DNA of 64,000 bases, from positions 628,850-692,849 of the forward strand of contig NZ_PZJN01000006.1 of the NCBI RefSeq assembly GCF_003206695.1. Direction: 5' to 3'. Both the position numbers and the translations under genes were made by a program. Positions within the stretch are counted from its first letter, which is position 1, and each line of letters opens with the position of its first letter. The notes below the pieces were generated by a model, which was given only the letters and a program-made list of their open reading frames with translations, was not told the origin of the DNA and did not search any database. The DNA comes from Salinicola halophyticus. GTDB taxonomy: Bacteria; Pseudomonadota; Gammaproteobacteria; Pseudomonadales; Halomonadaceae. This document shows, in pieces, positions 8,732-18,758 of this stretch.

Positions 8732-9688
8732 TCAGCGCCGTTTGACGCCGGGTAGAATGCACAACATCTCGAACAGCAGGTTGGCGGCGACCACGGCGGT
8801 CTGGCCGTGCGCGTCGTAGGGTGGCGAGACCTCGACCAGGTCGCAGCCGACGATATCGAGGCCATGGGCGCCGCGGATGATCTCCAGCGCCTGGGGGATG
8901 GTCAGGCCACCGATCTCCACGGTTCCGGTACCCGGCGCATAAGCGGGGTCGAGGCTGTCGATATCGAAGGTCACGTAGACCGGGCCGCCCTGAACCTTCT
9001 CGCGGATCTCCGCCATCAGCGGTGTCAGACTCTTGTGCCAGCACGCTTCTGCCGGCTCCACCCGAAATCCCTGCTGGCGGCCCCAGTCGAACTCCTCGGG
9101 GGAGTAACCCGTGCCGCGCAGGCCGATCTGGGCGACGCGATGGCAGTCGAGCAGGCCTTCCTCGACCGCGCGCCGGAACGGCGTGCCATGAGCGATGGCT
9201 TCACCGAACATGTGCTCGTTGATATCGGCGTGGGCGTCGACGTGGATCAGCCCCACTGGGCCATGCTTCTTGGTCATGGCGCGCAGGATCGGCAGCGACA
9301 GAGTATGGTCGCCGCCCAGGGTCAGCGGGATAACGTCGTGGGTCAGCAGCTCGTCGTAGTAACGCTCGATGATGTCGACGCTCTTCTTGAGATCGAAGGT
9401 ATTGATTGGCACATCGCCGATGTCGGCGACCTGCAGACTTTCGAACGGCGCGGCACGGGTCGCCATGTTGAAGGGGCGAAGCATCCGGGATTCATCGCGG
9501 ATCTGGCGGGGTCCGAAGCGTGTGCCCGGGCGATTGGAGGTGCCGATATCCATTGGAATGCCGACGAAGCAGGCGTCCAGCCCTGCGGCGCTCTTCTGCG
9601 TCGGCAGACGCATCATCGTGGCTGGCCCGCCGAAGCGAGGCATCTCGTTGCCGCCGAGCGGCTGGTTGTATGGCGGTCGGTCGGTCAT
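8732..9688 (-). CDS. gbuA: Guanidinobutyrase-like ureohydrolase (agmatinase/arginase family)
   Basis: A 318-residue binuclear manganese hydrolase that removes urea from a guanidino substrate. Metal motifs are GGDHT, DAHAD and TFDIDSLDP. The N-terminus (YNQPLGGNEMPRFGGPATMMRLP) and inner segments (LQVADIGDVPINTFDL, ECWHKSL-like ACWHKSL, LVEVSPPYD, LPGVKRR) resemble Pseudomonas GbuA more than biosynthetic agmatinase SpeB, as far as I recall those sequences. The likely reaction is 4-guanidinobutyrate to 4-aminobutyrate plus urea; guanidinopropionase or agmatinase remain possible. It is the first gene of a unit with the downstream SSS transporter and faces a divergent sigma54 activator. A sigma54-type promoter lies about 50 bp upstream. 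Confidence 0.85.
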   Translation of the reverse strand: MTDRPPYNQPLGGNEMPRFGGPATMMRLPTQKSAAGLDACFVGIPMDIGTSNRPGTRFGPRQIRDESRMLRPFNMATRAAPFESLQVADIGDVPINTFDLKKSVDIIERYYDELLTHDVIPLTLGGDHTLSLPILRAMTKKHGPVGLIHVDAHADINEHMFGEAIAHGTPFRRAVEEGLLDCHRVAQIGLRGTGYSPEEFDWGRQQGFRVEPAEACWHKSLTPLMAEIREKVQGGPVYVTFDIDSLDPAYAPGTGTVEIGGLTIPQALEIIRGAHGLDIVGCDLVEVSPPYDAHGQTAVVAANLLFEMLCILPGVKRR

Positions 9689-9737
9689 GGGAATCCTGGG
9701 TGTTGTGGTTGTCGGTGGTGATTACCGAGTAAACACC

Positions 9738-9753
9738 AGCAGGAATCATGCCA
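9738..9753 (-). promoter_or_regulatory. Sigma54 (-24/-12) promoter of the gbuA-symporter unit
   Basis: On the minus strand TGGCATGATTCCTGCT matches the RpoN consensus TGGCAC-N5-TTGC, with GG and GC dinucleotides exactly 12 bp apart. It lies 50-65 bp upstream of the gbuA ATG. The divergent gene is an AAA+ sigma54 activator, which supports the call. Confidence 0.72.
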
Positions 9754-9793
9754 ATCGGTAAGTGACTGATATGTCGCGATGCTGCGAGCCGGT

Positions 9794-9852
9794 TGATTCA
9801 TTAATGAATCATTGCGCGGGTCTGAATGATACTTTTATGGATTAATGATTCG
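9794..9852. promoter_or_regulatory. Probable enhancer (UAS) palindromes for the divergent sigma54 activator
   Basis: TGATTCATTAATGAATCA at 9794-9811 is a perfect 18-bp palindrome. A related element, GATTAATGATTCG, lies at 9840-9852, about 41 bp away, close to four helical turns. The positions are about 75 and 115 bp upstream of the predicted gbuA start point. Spacing and symmetry suit dimers of a Fis-type HTH activator. Confidence 0.6.
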
Positions 9853-9981
9853 ACAATGCATCGATAGCGGATTCATCATGCCGATTCTCCATGGCCTTGG
9901 TTGATGCCAGTTTCGATGATGAAAGGTGCGGCCGCTGAAAGGTCCAGCGGACGACAGGTGCGTCCGATAAAAGGTGCAGGG

Positions 9982-11427
9982 ATGACGGATTCGACGAAAA
10001 CGGAAGACGCTGCGGCTCAGCTGACGCTGGAGACGCTGGTCCAGACGGCTCAGGACCATCTGTTCATCGTCGACAGCGACGGCCATATTCTGGATGTGAG
10101 TCCGGGCAGTGCCGCGGTCTACGGCTTGCGTCGGGATGAACTTCGCGCCACGACCGTCCAGGCGCTGCAGGCCAGCGGGGTGCTGTCACCCTCGGTATCG
10201 CTCGAGGTCATTCGTACCGGACAGCCCGCGCAGATCATGCAGCGTACGGGTACCGGCCGCCAGGTGATCGCCGAAGCGTTTCCGGTCTACGCCCACGGCG
10301 AGCTGATTCGCGTGATCAGTCGATCGCGGGATCTCACCGACCTCCAACTGCTGCAGGACGAATACGCGCTTCTCCAGCGCCGATTTGCCGAGCATCTCAA
10401 GCGCCATCACGAGCCCGCCGGAGACGAGGAAACCGCCGTTGGCGAGCTGGTGGTAAAGAGCCGGATCATGCGCGAGATGGTCCACCTGCTGAAGCGCAGC
10501 GCGCCAACCGACGCCACCGTCTTGATGCTGGGTGAATCGGGCGTCGGCAAGACGGCCTTCGCGCGGCAGCTGCATCGCTGGAGCCGACGGCGCGAAGGTG
10601 ACTTCGTCGACGTCAATTGCGCGGCGATTCCGGAGTCGCTGTTCGAGTCGGAGATGTTCGGTTACCAGCCGGGTGCCTTCAGCGGCGCGTCGCGCCAGGG
10701 CAAGGCCGGTCTCCTCGAGCAGGCTCACGGCGGTACGCTGTTTCTAGACGAGATCGGCGAGCTGCCGCTGTCGATGCAGTCGAAGCTGCTCAAGGTGATT
10801 CAGGACGGTTCGTTGATGCGCCTGGGCGATACCCAGTCGCGTCAGGTCGATTTTCGCCTGGTGGTGGCGACCAACCAGGATCTGATCAAACGGGTCGAGG
10901 AGGGCACCTTCCGTCTCGATCTCTACTACCGGCTCAACGTGATTCCGGTGACCTTGCCGCCACTGCGAGACCGGCGAGAGGATATCCGCGGATTGGCCGA
11001 GCGCCACCTCGAGCAGCTCAATCGTCGCTACGGTCAGGACAAGGTGCTGCATCCCGGTGCCTGGGCGGAGCTGATGAGCAATGACTGGCCGGGCAATATC
11101 CGGGAGCTGGAAAACTGGCTGGAACGAGCCTGGCTATCGGCGGAAGGCAACGTCGTGGGGGCGTCGACGTCGAATCTGACGGACGCCGCTATCACGCCCC
11201 ACGACTCGGCGGGTGTCGAGAGCGAGGTGGAGGGATACCCGGCGATGAACGCTGTGCTCGCCCCGGAGCAGGGGCTCAAGGCGGCCATGGCCGCTCACGA
11301 GCGCCGCATTCTGGAGGCGCTGATAGCGACGCATCGCACGACCTATGCCCTGGCCGCGCGTCTCGGCATCAGCCAGCCCAGCGTGGTCCGCAAGCTCAAG
11401 CGCCATCACCTTCGGCTCGAACGCTAG
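9982..11427 (+). CDS. Sigma54-dependent transcriptional activator (PAS-AAA+-Fis HTH)
   Basis: 481 residues from the ATG at 9982 (MTDSTKTEDAAA); AAGGTG lies just upstream, and an in-frame ATG at 9901 would add 27 doubtful residues. Order: PAS sensor (about residues 20-120, HLFIVDSDGHILDVSPGSAAVYGL), AAA+ central domain (about 155-385) and C-terminal Fis-type HTH (ALAARLGISQPSVVRKLKRH). Walker A is GESGVGKT; Walker B lies in GGTLFLDEIGELPL. The sigma54-contact loop reads GAFSGA instead of the common GAFTGA, a known functional variant. It is divergent from gbuA and its transporter, so it is the likely activator. The PAS ligand is probably the guanidino substrate or a signal of nitrogen need (inference). 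Confidence 0.88.
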   Translation: MTDSTKTEDAAAQLTLETLVQTAQDHLFIVDSDGHILDVSPGSAAVYGLRRDELRATTVQALQASGVLSPSVSLEVIRTGQPAQIMQRTGTGRQVIAEAFPVYAHGELIRVISRSRDLTDLQLLQDEYALLQRRFAEHLKRHHEPAGDEETAVGELVVKSRIMREMVHLLKRSAPTDATVLMLGESGVGKTAFARQLHRWSRRREGDFVDVNCAAIPESLFESEMFGYQPGAFSGASRQGKAGLLEQAHGGTLFLDEIGELPLSMQSKLLKVIQDGSLMRLGDTQSRQVDFRLVVATNQDLIKRVEEGTFRLDLYYRLNVIPVTLPPLRDRREDIRGLAERHLEQLNRRYGQDKVLHPGAWAELMSNDWPGNIRELENWLERAWLSAEGNVVGASTSNLTDAAITPHDSAGVESEVEGYPAMNAVLAPEQGLKAAMAAHERRILEALIATHRTTYALAARLGISQPSVVRKLKRHHLRLER

Positions 11428-11457
11428 GCGCGCTGATCGAACGTTAGCCGCAATGGC

Positions 11458-12669
11458 TCAACGGCTGATATCGACGTTGGTGTCCATGTTCGTGCTCGCC
11501 ATGGCGCTGACGTCCCGCGATACTTCGTCCGAAGATGAGGCTTGATCGCCGCCGCTGGACTGTGCGATCGGCTTGCGTCTGCCATAGCCCCAGCGCTCGG
11601 CCTCCGACGGCGCATCCGGCGCATCGTCGTCATGCAGCCACTCTCGCCAGCTGGCGACCAGCAGCGCCATCAACACCGGGCCGACGAACAGCCCCACGAT
11701 TCCCATCGTCTTCACGCCGCCGATCAGGCCGAAGAAAGTCGGCAGGAAGGGCAGCTTGATCGGGCCGCCAACCAGCCGCGGGCGCAGCGTCTTGTCGACG
11801 ACGAAGAGCTCGAACGCGCCCCAGATGAAGAGTCCGACGCCGTTGATCATATGCCCGGTCGCCAGCAGATAGAGCGACACCAGCGTGAACGTCAGCGGCG
11901 CGCCACCGGGCACCAGGGCCATGAAGGCGGTAATCACGCCGAGCACCACTGGCGATTGAATGCCGGCGATCCAGTAGGCGGTGCCGAGCACCAGCCCCTC
12001 GCCGAGCGCGATCAGGCCCATGCCCATCACCGTCGAACTGACCGTCGCCGGCACCACGCGCGAAAAACGCTGCCAGCGCGCCGGCAGCACCCGCTCGCCG
12101 ACGATATCCAGCTGACGGGCCATGCCGGCGCCGTCCTTGTAGAGAAAGAACAGCGTGATCAGCATGAACAGCAGCGTCAGTGCCAGATGCAGCGCGTTGC
12201 TTCCCAAGGCCAGCACCCAACGCGAGATATTGCCGATATGCTCGCCGCCCACCAGCTGAATCAGATACTCGGGGGCGTGAGGCTCGGCCAGATAATCCTG
12301 CCACTGTACGGCCAGCCAATTCCCAACGCCCGGCAGATGTTCGACCCAGGCCGGCGGCGGGATGCCGCGCTGGTTGGCGACCATCAGCCAGCCGACCCAG
12401 CCTTTCAGTTCCTGGAAGGCGTAAGTAGAGGCCAGCACCATGGGAATCACCAGGCATAGAATGATCAGCCCCAGCGCGATGCTGGCGGCGAGCGTCTTGC
12501 GCTGCCCGCAGCTCGCCAGTAGTCGGCGATAGAGCGGCCAGCTGGCGAGGCAGATGATCAGGGCGGCCAGCACGGGGATCAGGAAATCGATGAAGAAGTA
12601 GACACCGGCGACCATCACCAGCACCAGAAGCCAGCGGGCGACGCTGCTGTCGGCAAAGATTGGGGCCAT
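11458..12669 (-). CDS. AI-2E family (PerM/YdiK-like) membrane transporter
   Basis: 403 residues with about eight hydrophobic helices (ARWLLVLVMVAGVYFFIDFLIPVLAALIICLASWPLYRRL at the N-terminus). The family-typical C-terminal segment is present: FMALVPGGAPLTF, LRPRLVGGPIKLPFLPTFFGLIGG and GIVGLFVGPVLMALL. The ATG at 12669 (MAPIFADSS) is preferred to one 27 codons upstream. AI-2E members move AI-2, Na+/H+ or other solutes, and the substrate here is unknown. The C-terminus is hydrophilic and Ser/Asp-rich. It is convergent with the sigma54 activator gene (30-bp gap) and downstream of secF, from which a terminator at 12780-12808 separates it. Confidence 0.85.
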   Translation of the reverse strand: MAPIFADSSVARWLLVLVMVAGVYFFIDFLIPVLAALIICLASWPLYRRLLASCGQRKTLAASIALGLIILCLVIPMVLASTYAFQELKGWVGWLMVANQRGIPPPAWVEHLPGVGNWLAVQWQDYLAEPHAPEYLIQLVGGEHIGNISRWVLALGSNALHLALTLLFMLITLFFLYKDGAGMARQLDIVGERVLPARWQRFSRVVPATVSSTVMGMGLIALGEGLVLGTAYWIAGIQSPVVLGVITAFMALVPGGAPLTFTLVSLYLLATGHMINGVGLFIWGAFELFVVDKTLRPRLVGGPIKLPFLPTFFGLIGGVKTMGIVGLFVGPVLMALLVASWREWLHDDDAPDAPSEAERWGYGRRKPIAQSSGGDQASSSDEVSRDVSAMASTNMDTNVDISR

Positions 12670-12779
12670 GTAATACTCGTGAAAGCGACGAATGAAACCG
12701 GTTAGTCCGGACGAAATCGAACGGCATGCCCATCGGCAGCCAGCCATCATACCCCAGCCGGGCGATGAGCGACGGCCAC

Positions 12780-12808
12780 AAAAAAGGCCCCTCGCCGTGC
12801 GAGGAGCC
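12780..12808 (-). terminator. Terminator after secF
   Basis: On the minus strand GGCTCCTCGC, a short loop and GCGAGGGGCC are followed by TTTTTT. The stem of about 10 bp with one mismatch plus the T-run is a classical intrinsic terminator closing the yajC-secD-secF unit. Confidence 0.88.
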
Positions 12809-12834
12809 CCGAAGTCACTGACGCGACGTGAAGG

Positions 12835-13740
12835 CTACGGCGTGTCGTCGACGACCTCGCCTTTCTTCACCGGGATCAGATCCTGACGCTCCAGCTTGAA
12901 TACGATCAGCAGCGCCGCGGCGACGTAGACCGAAGAGAACGTGCCGGCCACGATCCCCAGGATCAGCGAGATCGCGAAGTTGTGGATCATGTCGCCGCCG
13001 AGGAAGAACAGCGCGAACAGCACCAGCAAGGTGGTACCGGACGTCGCCAACGTTCGCGACAACGTCTGGTTGATCGCTTCGTTGAAGATCTGCGCCAGAT
13101 CTTCGCTGCGTGACAGCCGGATATTCTCGCGAATCCGGTCGTAGACGATGATGGTGTCGTTCAGCGAGTAGCCGATGACCGCCATGATCCCCGCCAGTAC
13201 CGTCAGGTCGAATTCCCACTGGAACAGCGCGAACAGGCCCAGCACGATCAGCACGTCGTGTCCCAGCGAGATGATCGCGCACAGCGCGAACTTGTACTGG
13301 AAGCGGAAGGCGACGTAGATCGCCACGCCGGCAAGGGCCACCAGCATGCCCAGACCGCTCTGGTCACGCAGCTGATCGCCGACCTGGGCGCCGACGAATT
13401 CGGCGCGAACCAGCTCGATCGAGGCGTTGCCGCTACTCAGGGCCGAAACGACCTGGTTGCCCACGTCGTTGCTGAAGGTCTGCTGCAGGCGCACCAGGAT
13501 TTCATCCGTGGCGCCAAAGGTCTGTACCGAGAAGTTCTCGAAACCGCTATTGGCCAGCAGCGAGCGGATATCGTCCAGCGACGGCGCCGCGGCATAGTGA
13601 AGCTCGACGACGGTGCCGCCGGTGAAGTCGAGCCCGAGATTGAGGTTGAGCAGGGCGAGGGCCGCCACCGACACGATCGTGAGTGCGATCGAGACGATAA
13701 AGGCGATGCGGCGCTTGCCCATGAAGTCGAATTGGCGCAT
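12835..13740 (-). CDS. secF: Protein translocase subunit SecF
   Basis: 301 residues with six predicted membrane helices. The first helix is followed by the SecF signature LGLDFTGGTVVELHY and a periplasmic P1 domain. The RND-like core contains MAVIGYSLNDTIIVYDRIREN. With SecD and YajC it uses the proton (or sodium) gradient to finish protein export through SecYEG. The ATG at 13740 is preferred: AGGAG lies 9 nt upstream, whereas the ATG at 13749 directly abuts the AGGAG. It follows secD with a gap of about a dozen bases, so translation is probably coupled. Confidence 0.95.
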   Translation of the reverse strand: MRQFDFMGKRRIAFIVSIALTIVSVAALALLNLNLGLDFTGGTVVELHYAAAPSLDDIRSLLANSGFENFSVQTFGATDEILVRLQQTFSNDVGNQVVSALSSGNASIELVRAEFVGAQVGDQLRDQSGLGMLVALAGVAIYVAFRFQYKFALCAIISLGHDVLIVLGLFALFQWEFDLTVLAGIMAVIGYSLNDTIIVYDRIRENIRLSRSEDLAQIFNEAINQTLSRTLATSGTTLLVLFALFFLGGDMIHNFAISLILGIVAGTFSSVYVAAALLIVFKLERQDLIPVKKGEVVDDTP

Positions 13741-13752
13741 TGCTCGCATCTC

Positions 13753-15600
13753 CTAGATCCAGAGTTTCTTCAACGGCTTGCCGCCGATGGAGAGGTTGAC
13801 GAGGGCACGCGACACCATGATGCCGGTGAACATCGACGTCAGAATGCCGAGCGACAGCGTCACGGCGAAGCCCTTGATCGGGCCGGTGCCGATCGAGAAC
13901 AGCACGACAGCCACCAGCAGCGTGGTGAGGTTGGCATCGACGATCGAGGTGAAGGCGCGGCCATAGCCCGCATGGATCGCCTGCTGCGGCAACGTCTTCT
14001 GCCTGAGCTCCTCACGTATGCGTTCGTAGATCAATACGTTGGCATCCACCGCCATCCCCAGCGTCAGCACGATCCCGGCGATGCCGGGCAGCGTCAGCGT
14101 GGCGCCCAGCAGCGACATGGCGGCGATCAGCAATACCAGGTTGACCGCCAGCGCCACATTGGCGATGACCCCGAATGCCTTGTAGCGAATCAGCATGAAG
14201 GCCACGACCAGCAGACCACCGACCAGCACCGAGAAGATGCCGCGCTCGATGTTCTGGGCGCCCAGGCTAGGCCCGATGGTGCGTTCCTGGACGAAGTAGA
14301 TCGGCGCCGCGAGCGAGCCGGAGCGCAACAGCAGCGCCAGTTCGCTGGCCTCGGTCGGGGAATCCAGGCCGGTGATGCGGAAACGGTTACTCAGCGCGCT
14401 CTGCACCGTCGCCAGGCTGATTATGCTGCGGCTGGTGGTGGGAATGCGCTCCTCGACCTGCTTGCCATCCTTGGTCACGGTGCGCGTGTCCGTGCTGTGA
14501 TCGATGTACAGCACCGCCATGTTGCGACCGATATTGGTACGGGTTGCCTGGTTCATCAGCGAACCGCCGGTACCATCGAGGTTGATGTTGACCTGCGGTC
14601 GGCCGTTCTGATCGAAGCCCTGGCTGGCGCTGGAGACCCGGTCCCCGGTGATGATCACGTCGCGCGACAGGGTTGCCGTGCGCTGTGAGCCGTTGCGAAA
14701 CGGGAACGTTTCGGTCTCGGCGTCCGGCGTGTCCGGGCGAGCCTCGAGACGGAACTCAAGGTTGGCGGTGGCGCCGACGATACGCTTGGCCTCGGCGGTG
14801 TCCTGCACGCCGGGCAGCTCGACCACGATACGGCTGGGCCCCTGACGCTGGACCAGCGGTTCGGACACGCCGAGCTCGTTGACGCGATTGCGGATGGTGG
14901 TCAGGTTCTGCTGGACCGCGTAATCCTGAATGTCCTTGATCGACTGTTCGGTCAGGGTCATGTCGAGATAGGCACGGCGACCTTCGTCACGGTCTTCCAG
15001 CTGGAACTCGCTGAAGGTCTGGCTGATCTGATCGCGGGCGGCGTCACGGTCTTCGCTGTTGGCGAATTCGAGATGCAGGGCGTTGTCGTCGACGTCGGTG
15101 CCGCGATAACGGATGCGCTCGTCGCGCAGGTCGGCGCGAATGGCGCTGGCCGTGGCCTTGAGACGCTGTTCGACCGCGGCGTCCATGTCGACTTCGAGCA
15201 GGAAGTGCACGCCGCCGCGGAGATCGAGACCGAGTTTCATCGGCGCCGCGGAAAGACTGGTCAACCAGGACGGGGTGGAATCGGCCAGGTTGAGTGCCAC
15301 GGTGTACTTGTCGTCGAGCGCCTTGTCGACCACATCGCGGGCGGGAAGCTGCTGTTCGGCATCGTCGAGCCGAATCAGGGCGGTGTTGTTGCCGGTCATT
15401 GCTGCCGACTTGACCTGGATGTCGTCGTCGGTCAATGCCTGGGTGACTCGGTCGAGCTGCTGACTGCCGAGAGAACCGTTGGTGGTGCTGATCTGGACGG
15501 CGGGGTCCTGGGGGTAAAGATTGGGTAACGCGTAGATGACGCCGACAATACAGACGATCAGTATCAGCAGATACTTCCACAGGGGGTAACGATTGAGCAT
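13753..15600 (-). CDS. secD: Protein translocase subunit SecD
   Basis: 615 residues, normal SecD size. The N-terminal helix (MLNRYPLWKYLLILIVCIVG) is followed by KLGLDLRGGVHFLLEVDMD, the SecD signature, and a large periplasmic P1 domain (VVELPGVQDTAEAKRIVG). The C-terminal five-helix bundle includes GMAVDANVLIYERIREEL, with the functionally important Asp. It works with SecF in ion-driven late steps of export. Gene order yajC-secD-secF is universal in the group. The start codon at 15600 follows CTTGCTT-type leader sequence with an AGGAC ribosome site. Confidence 0.97.
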   Translation of the reverse strand: MLNRYPLWKYLLILIVCIVGVIYALPNLYPQDPAVQISTTNGSLGSQQLDRVTQALTDDDIQVKSAAMTGNNTALIRLDDAEQQLPARDVVDKALDDKYTVALNLADSTPSWLTSLSAAPMKLGLDLRGGVHFLLEVDMDAAVEQRLKATASAIRADLRDERIRYRGTDVDDNALHLEFANSEDRDAARDQISQTFSEFQLEDRDEGRRAYLDMTLTEQSIKDIQDYAVQQNLTTIRNRVNELGVSEPLVQRQGPSRIVVELPGVQDTAEAKRIVGATANLEFRLEARPDTPDAETETFPFRNGSQRTATLSRDVIITGDRVSSASQGFDQNGRPQVNINLDGTGGSLMNQATRTNIGRNMAVLYIDHSTDTRTVTKDGKQVEERIPTTSRSIISLATVQSALSNRFRITGLDSPTEASELALLLRSGSLAAPIYFVQERTIGPSLGAQNIERGIFSVLVGGLLVVAFMLIRYKAFGVIANVALAVNLVLLIAAMSLLGATLTLPGIAGIVLTLGMAVDANVLIYERIREELRQKTLPQQAIHAGYGRAFTSIVDANLTTLLVAVVLFSIGTGPIKGFAVTLSLGILTSMFTGIMVSRALVNLSIGGKPLKKLWI

Positions 15601-15705
15601 GGAAGCCCTGTCCTTTCAATCAATGACGATCGGGCGATGACCGTCGTGCGAAGAGTGTCGCGGAAAGAGACGGCTGCCGATGGGAATCACCGGCAGCCAG
15701 GAGAG

Positions 15706-16038
15706 TTACAGCGACTTCAACGTGCCTTTGGGGAGGACGGAGGCCACGGCGCTCTTCTGAACGCTGACGATGGTACCCTCGGCAATCTCCATGCTGATGA
15801 AGTCATCGGTCACGTCGGTAATGCGGCCGAGCAGCCCGCCACCGATCACGATTTCATCACCCTTGGACAGGTTGGTGACCAGCTTCTTGTGCTCCTTGGC
15901 GCGCTTGGATTGCGGACGCCACAGCAGGAAGTAGAAGATCAACACGAAACCGACCAGCATGATGATCTGGGCAATACCACCACCGCCAGGGCCGCCCGCA
16001 TCCTGGGCGTGAGCCGCAGGGATGAAAAAGTCCAGCAT
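15706..16038 (-). CDS. yajC: Preprotein translocase accessory subunit YajC
   Basis: 110 residues. A short N-terminus (MLDFFIPAAHAQDAGGPGGGG) precedes one transmembrane helix (IAQIIMLVGFVLIFYFLLW) and the cytoplasmic family domain (RPQSKRAKEHKKLVTNLSKGDEIVIGGGLLGRI). YajC is a non-essential part of the SecDF-YajC complex. It lies upstream of secD and downstream of tgt on the same strand. A good RBS (CTTCGGAGATACATC) precedes the ATG. Confidence 0.95.
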   Translation of the reverse strand: MLDFFIPAAHAQDAGGPGGGGIAQIIMLVGFVLIFYFLLWRPQSKRAKEHKKLVTNLSKGDEIVIGGGLLGRITDVTDDFISMEIAEGTIVSVQKSAVASVLPKGTLKSL

Positions 16039-16149
16039 TGATGTATCTCCGAAGGTTGTGTAATGAAACGGCTGTGTAATGAAAAGGTTGCCTGGGTGAA
16101 GCTGACGATACGGCGTACCGGGCGACTACCGAGGACCGTTCGAATCGTC

Positions 16150-17304
<1,155 letters not shown>

Positions 17305-17305
17305 T

Positions 17306-17497
17306 CAACGCGCCCGAAGCCGCGCGCAAGGCGTTTGTCTATCAACCAACGCGCCCGAAGCCGCGCGCAAGGCTTTTGTCTGTCCAACCAACGCGCCCGA
17401 AGCCACGCGCAAAGCGTTTTTCTGTCAACGCGCCCGGAGCCGCGCGCAAGGCGTATGTCTGTCCACCGCGTCCGGAGCCGCGCGCAAGGCGTTCGGG
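17306..17497. repeat. Five imperfect tandem repeats (37-42 bp) between queA and tgt
   Basis: Copies begin near 17306, 17347, 17389, 17426 and 17464 and share the core GAAGCCGCGCGCAAGGCG followed by TTTGTCTGTC. The block fills the whole gap between the queA stop and the tgt ribosome site. The core contains GC-rich inverted elements (GCGCGC) that could fold in RNA. Copies 4 and 5 carry GGAGCC in place of GAAGCC. Confidence 0.9.
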
Positions 17498-17499
17498 GA

Positions 17500-18537
17500 T
17501 TAGCTGGGTCTACGGGTCAGATACATCGCATCGCCATAGCTGAAGAAGCGGTATTCCTCGGTGACGGCTTCCTGATAGGCGCGCATGACGGCGTCGTAGC
17601 CGGCGAACGAGGAGACCAGCATCAGCAGGGTCGATTCCGGCAGATGGAAGTTGGTCACCAGCGCATCCACGCAGCGCCAGCGATAACCGGGATAGATGAA
17701 GATGTCGGTCTCACCACGGTAGGGCGTCAGCTCGCCGCTGTCGTTCTGGCTGGCGGTTTCCAGACAGCGAACGCTGGTGGTGCCGACGGCGACTACCTTG
17801 TTACCGGCGGCATGAGCGCGATTGACCTGTTCGCAGACCGATTCGTCGACTTCCAGCCACTCGCTGTGCATGTGGTGTTCGCGGATGTCGTCGACTCGCA
17901 CCGGCTGAAACGTGCCGGCGCCGACGTGGAGCGTGACGAAAGCCGTCTCGATACCCTTGGCACGCAACGCCTCCATCATCGCCTCGTCGAAATGCAGCCC
18001 GGCCGTGGGGGCGGCAACGGCGCCTTCCCGGCGGGCATAGACGGTCTGATAGCGTTCACGGTCGGCCAGTTCGTCCTCGCGGGTGATATAAGGCGGCAAC
18101 GGCATGTGGCCATGCTGTTCGAGCAGCGCGATCAGCGGTGTCTCGCCCAGGAAGCGCAATTCGAACAGCGCATCCTGACGGCCTTCGACCACGGCATGGA
18201 TGTCGCCTTCGAAAATCAGCTCCGTGCCCGGCTTGGGCGACTTGCTCGAACGCAGGTGCGCCAGCCCGCGATGCGCATCCAGCGGACGCTCCAGCAGCAT
18301 TTCGACCTTGCCGCCGCTGGCTTTCTGGCCGAACAGCCGCGCCGGAATCACCCGGGTGTCGTTGAATACCACCACGTCACCGGGTTCGAGTTTCGCCAGC
18401 AGATCGGGAAAGCGGGCGTGCTCCAGCGTGCCGGACTCGCCGTCGACGCAGAGCAGGCGACAGTCGGTACGCTGTTCGGAAGGGTAACGAGCGATCAGCT
18501 CGTCGGGCAGATCAAAATGAAAATCGGCGCGCTGCAT
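17500..18537 (-). CDS. queA: S-adenosylmethionine:tRNA ribosyltransferase-isomerase QueA
   Basis: 345 residues. It moves the ribosyl part of SAM to preQ1-tRNA to give epoxyqueuosine. The canonical start [19 protein letters not shown] was chosen at 18537; the open frame extends 21 codons further. Conserved segments include [43 protein letters not shown] and [12 protein letters not shown]. It precedes tgt on the same strand. The tRNA-Leu gene with its own strong promoter lies divergently about 135 bp upstream. Confidence 0.96.
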   Translation of the reverse strand: MQRADFHFDLPDELIARYPSEQRTDCRLLCVDGESGTLEHARFPDLLAKLEPGDVVVFNDTRVIPARLFGQKASGGKVEMLLERPLDAHRGLAHLRSSKSPKPGTELIFEGDIHAVVEGRQDALFELRFLGETPLIALLEQHGHMPLPPYITREDELADRERYQTVYARREGAVAAPTAGLHFDEAMMEALRAKGIETAFVTLHVGAGTFQPVRVDDIREHHMHSEWLEVDESVCEQVNRAHAAGNKVVAVGTTSVRCLETASQNDSGELTPYRGETDIFIYPGYRWRCVDALVTNFHLPESTLLMLVSSFAGYDAVMRAYQEAVTEEYRFFSYGDAMYLTRRPS

Positions 18538-18632
18538 GGCGTAGGTCGCGTATCGGCTCGAGTCGGGATGGGTAGGTTGTATTCGAAAGGGCGCCATCAT
18601 AAAGCACCCGAACGATTAAGTCAGTGGGATGA

Positions 18633-18660
18633 TTGACGCCGGGCGGGGCGTCCGTATAAT
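18633..18660 (+). promoter_or_regulatory. Sigma70 promoter of tRNA-Leu
   Basis: TTGACG at 18633-18638 and a perfect TATAAT at 18655-18660 are separated by 16 bp. The tRNA begins 12 bp after the -10 box. A GC-rich discriminator-like segment (GCGTTTCCGC) follows, as is usual for stable-RNA promoters. Confidence 0.88.
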
Positions 18661-18671
18661 GCGTTTCCGCT

Positions 18672-18758
18672 GCCGGCGTGGCGGAATTGGTAGACGCAGC
18701 GGATTCAAAATCCGCCGCTGGAAACAGTGTGTCGGTTCGAGTCCGACCGCCGGCACCA
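18672..18758 (+). tRNA. tRNA-Leu (anticodon CAA)
   Basis: 87 nt including an encoded CCA. The acceptor stem GCCGGCG pairs with CGCCGGC. The anticodon arm GCGGA-TTCAAAA-TCCGC shows anticodon CAA. The variable arm is long (class II), as expected for leucine tRNA, and the T-arm reads GTCGG-TTCGAGT-CCGAC. Confidence 0.97.

Noticed and set aside
10186-10728. Minus-strand 180-codon frame inside the sigma54 activator
   Set aside because: Shadow of the AAA+ domain coding sequence.
11542-12459. Plus-strand frame opposite the AI-2E transporter, and similar ones opposite secD/secF
   Set aside because: GC-rich shadow frames of membrane-protein genes.
17306-17497. Considered a CRISPR array because of regular repeats
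   Set aside because: Units are contiguous variants of one sequence with no unique spacers, and no cas genes are near.
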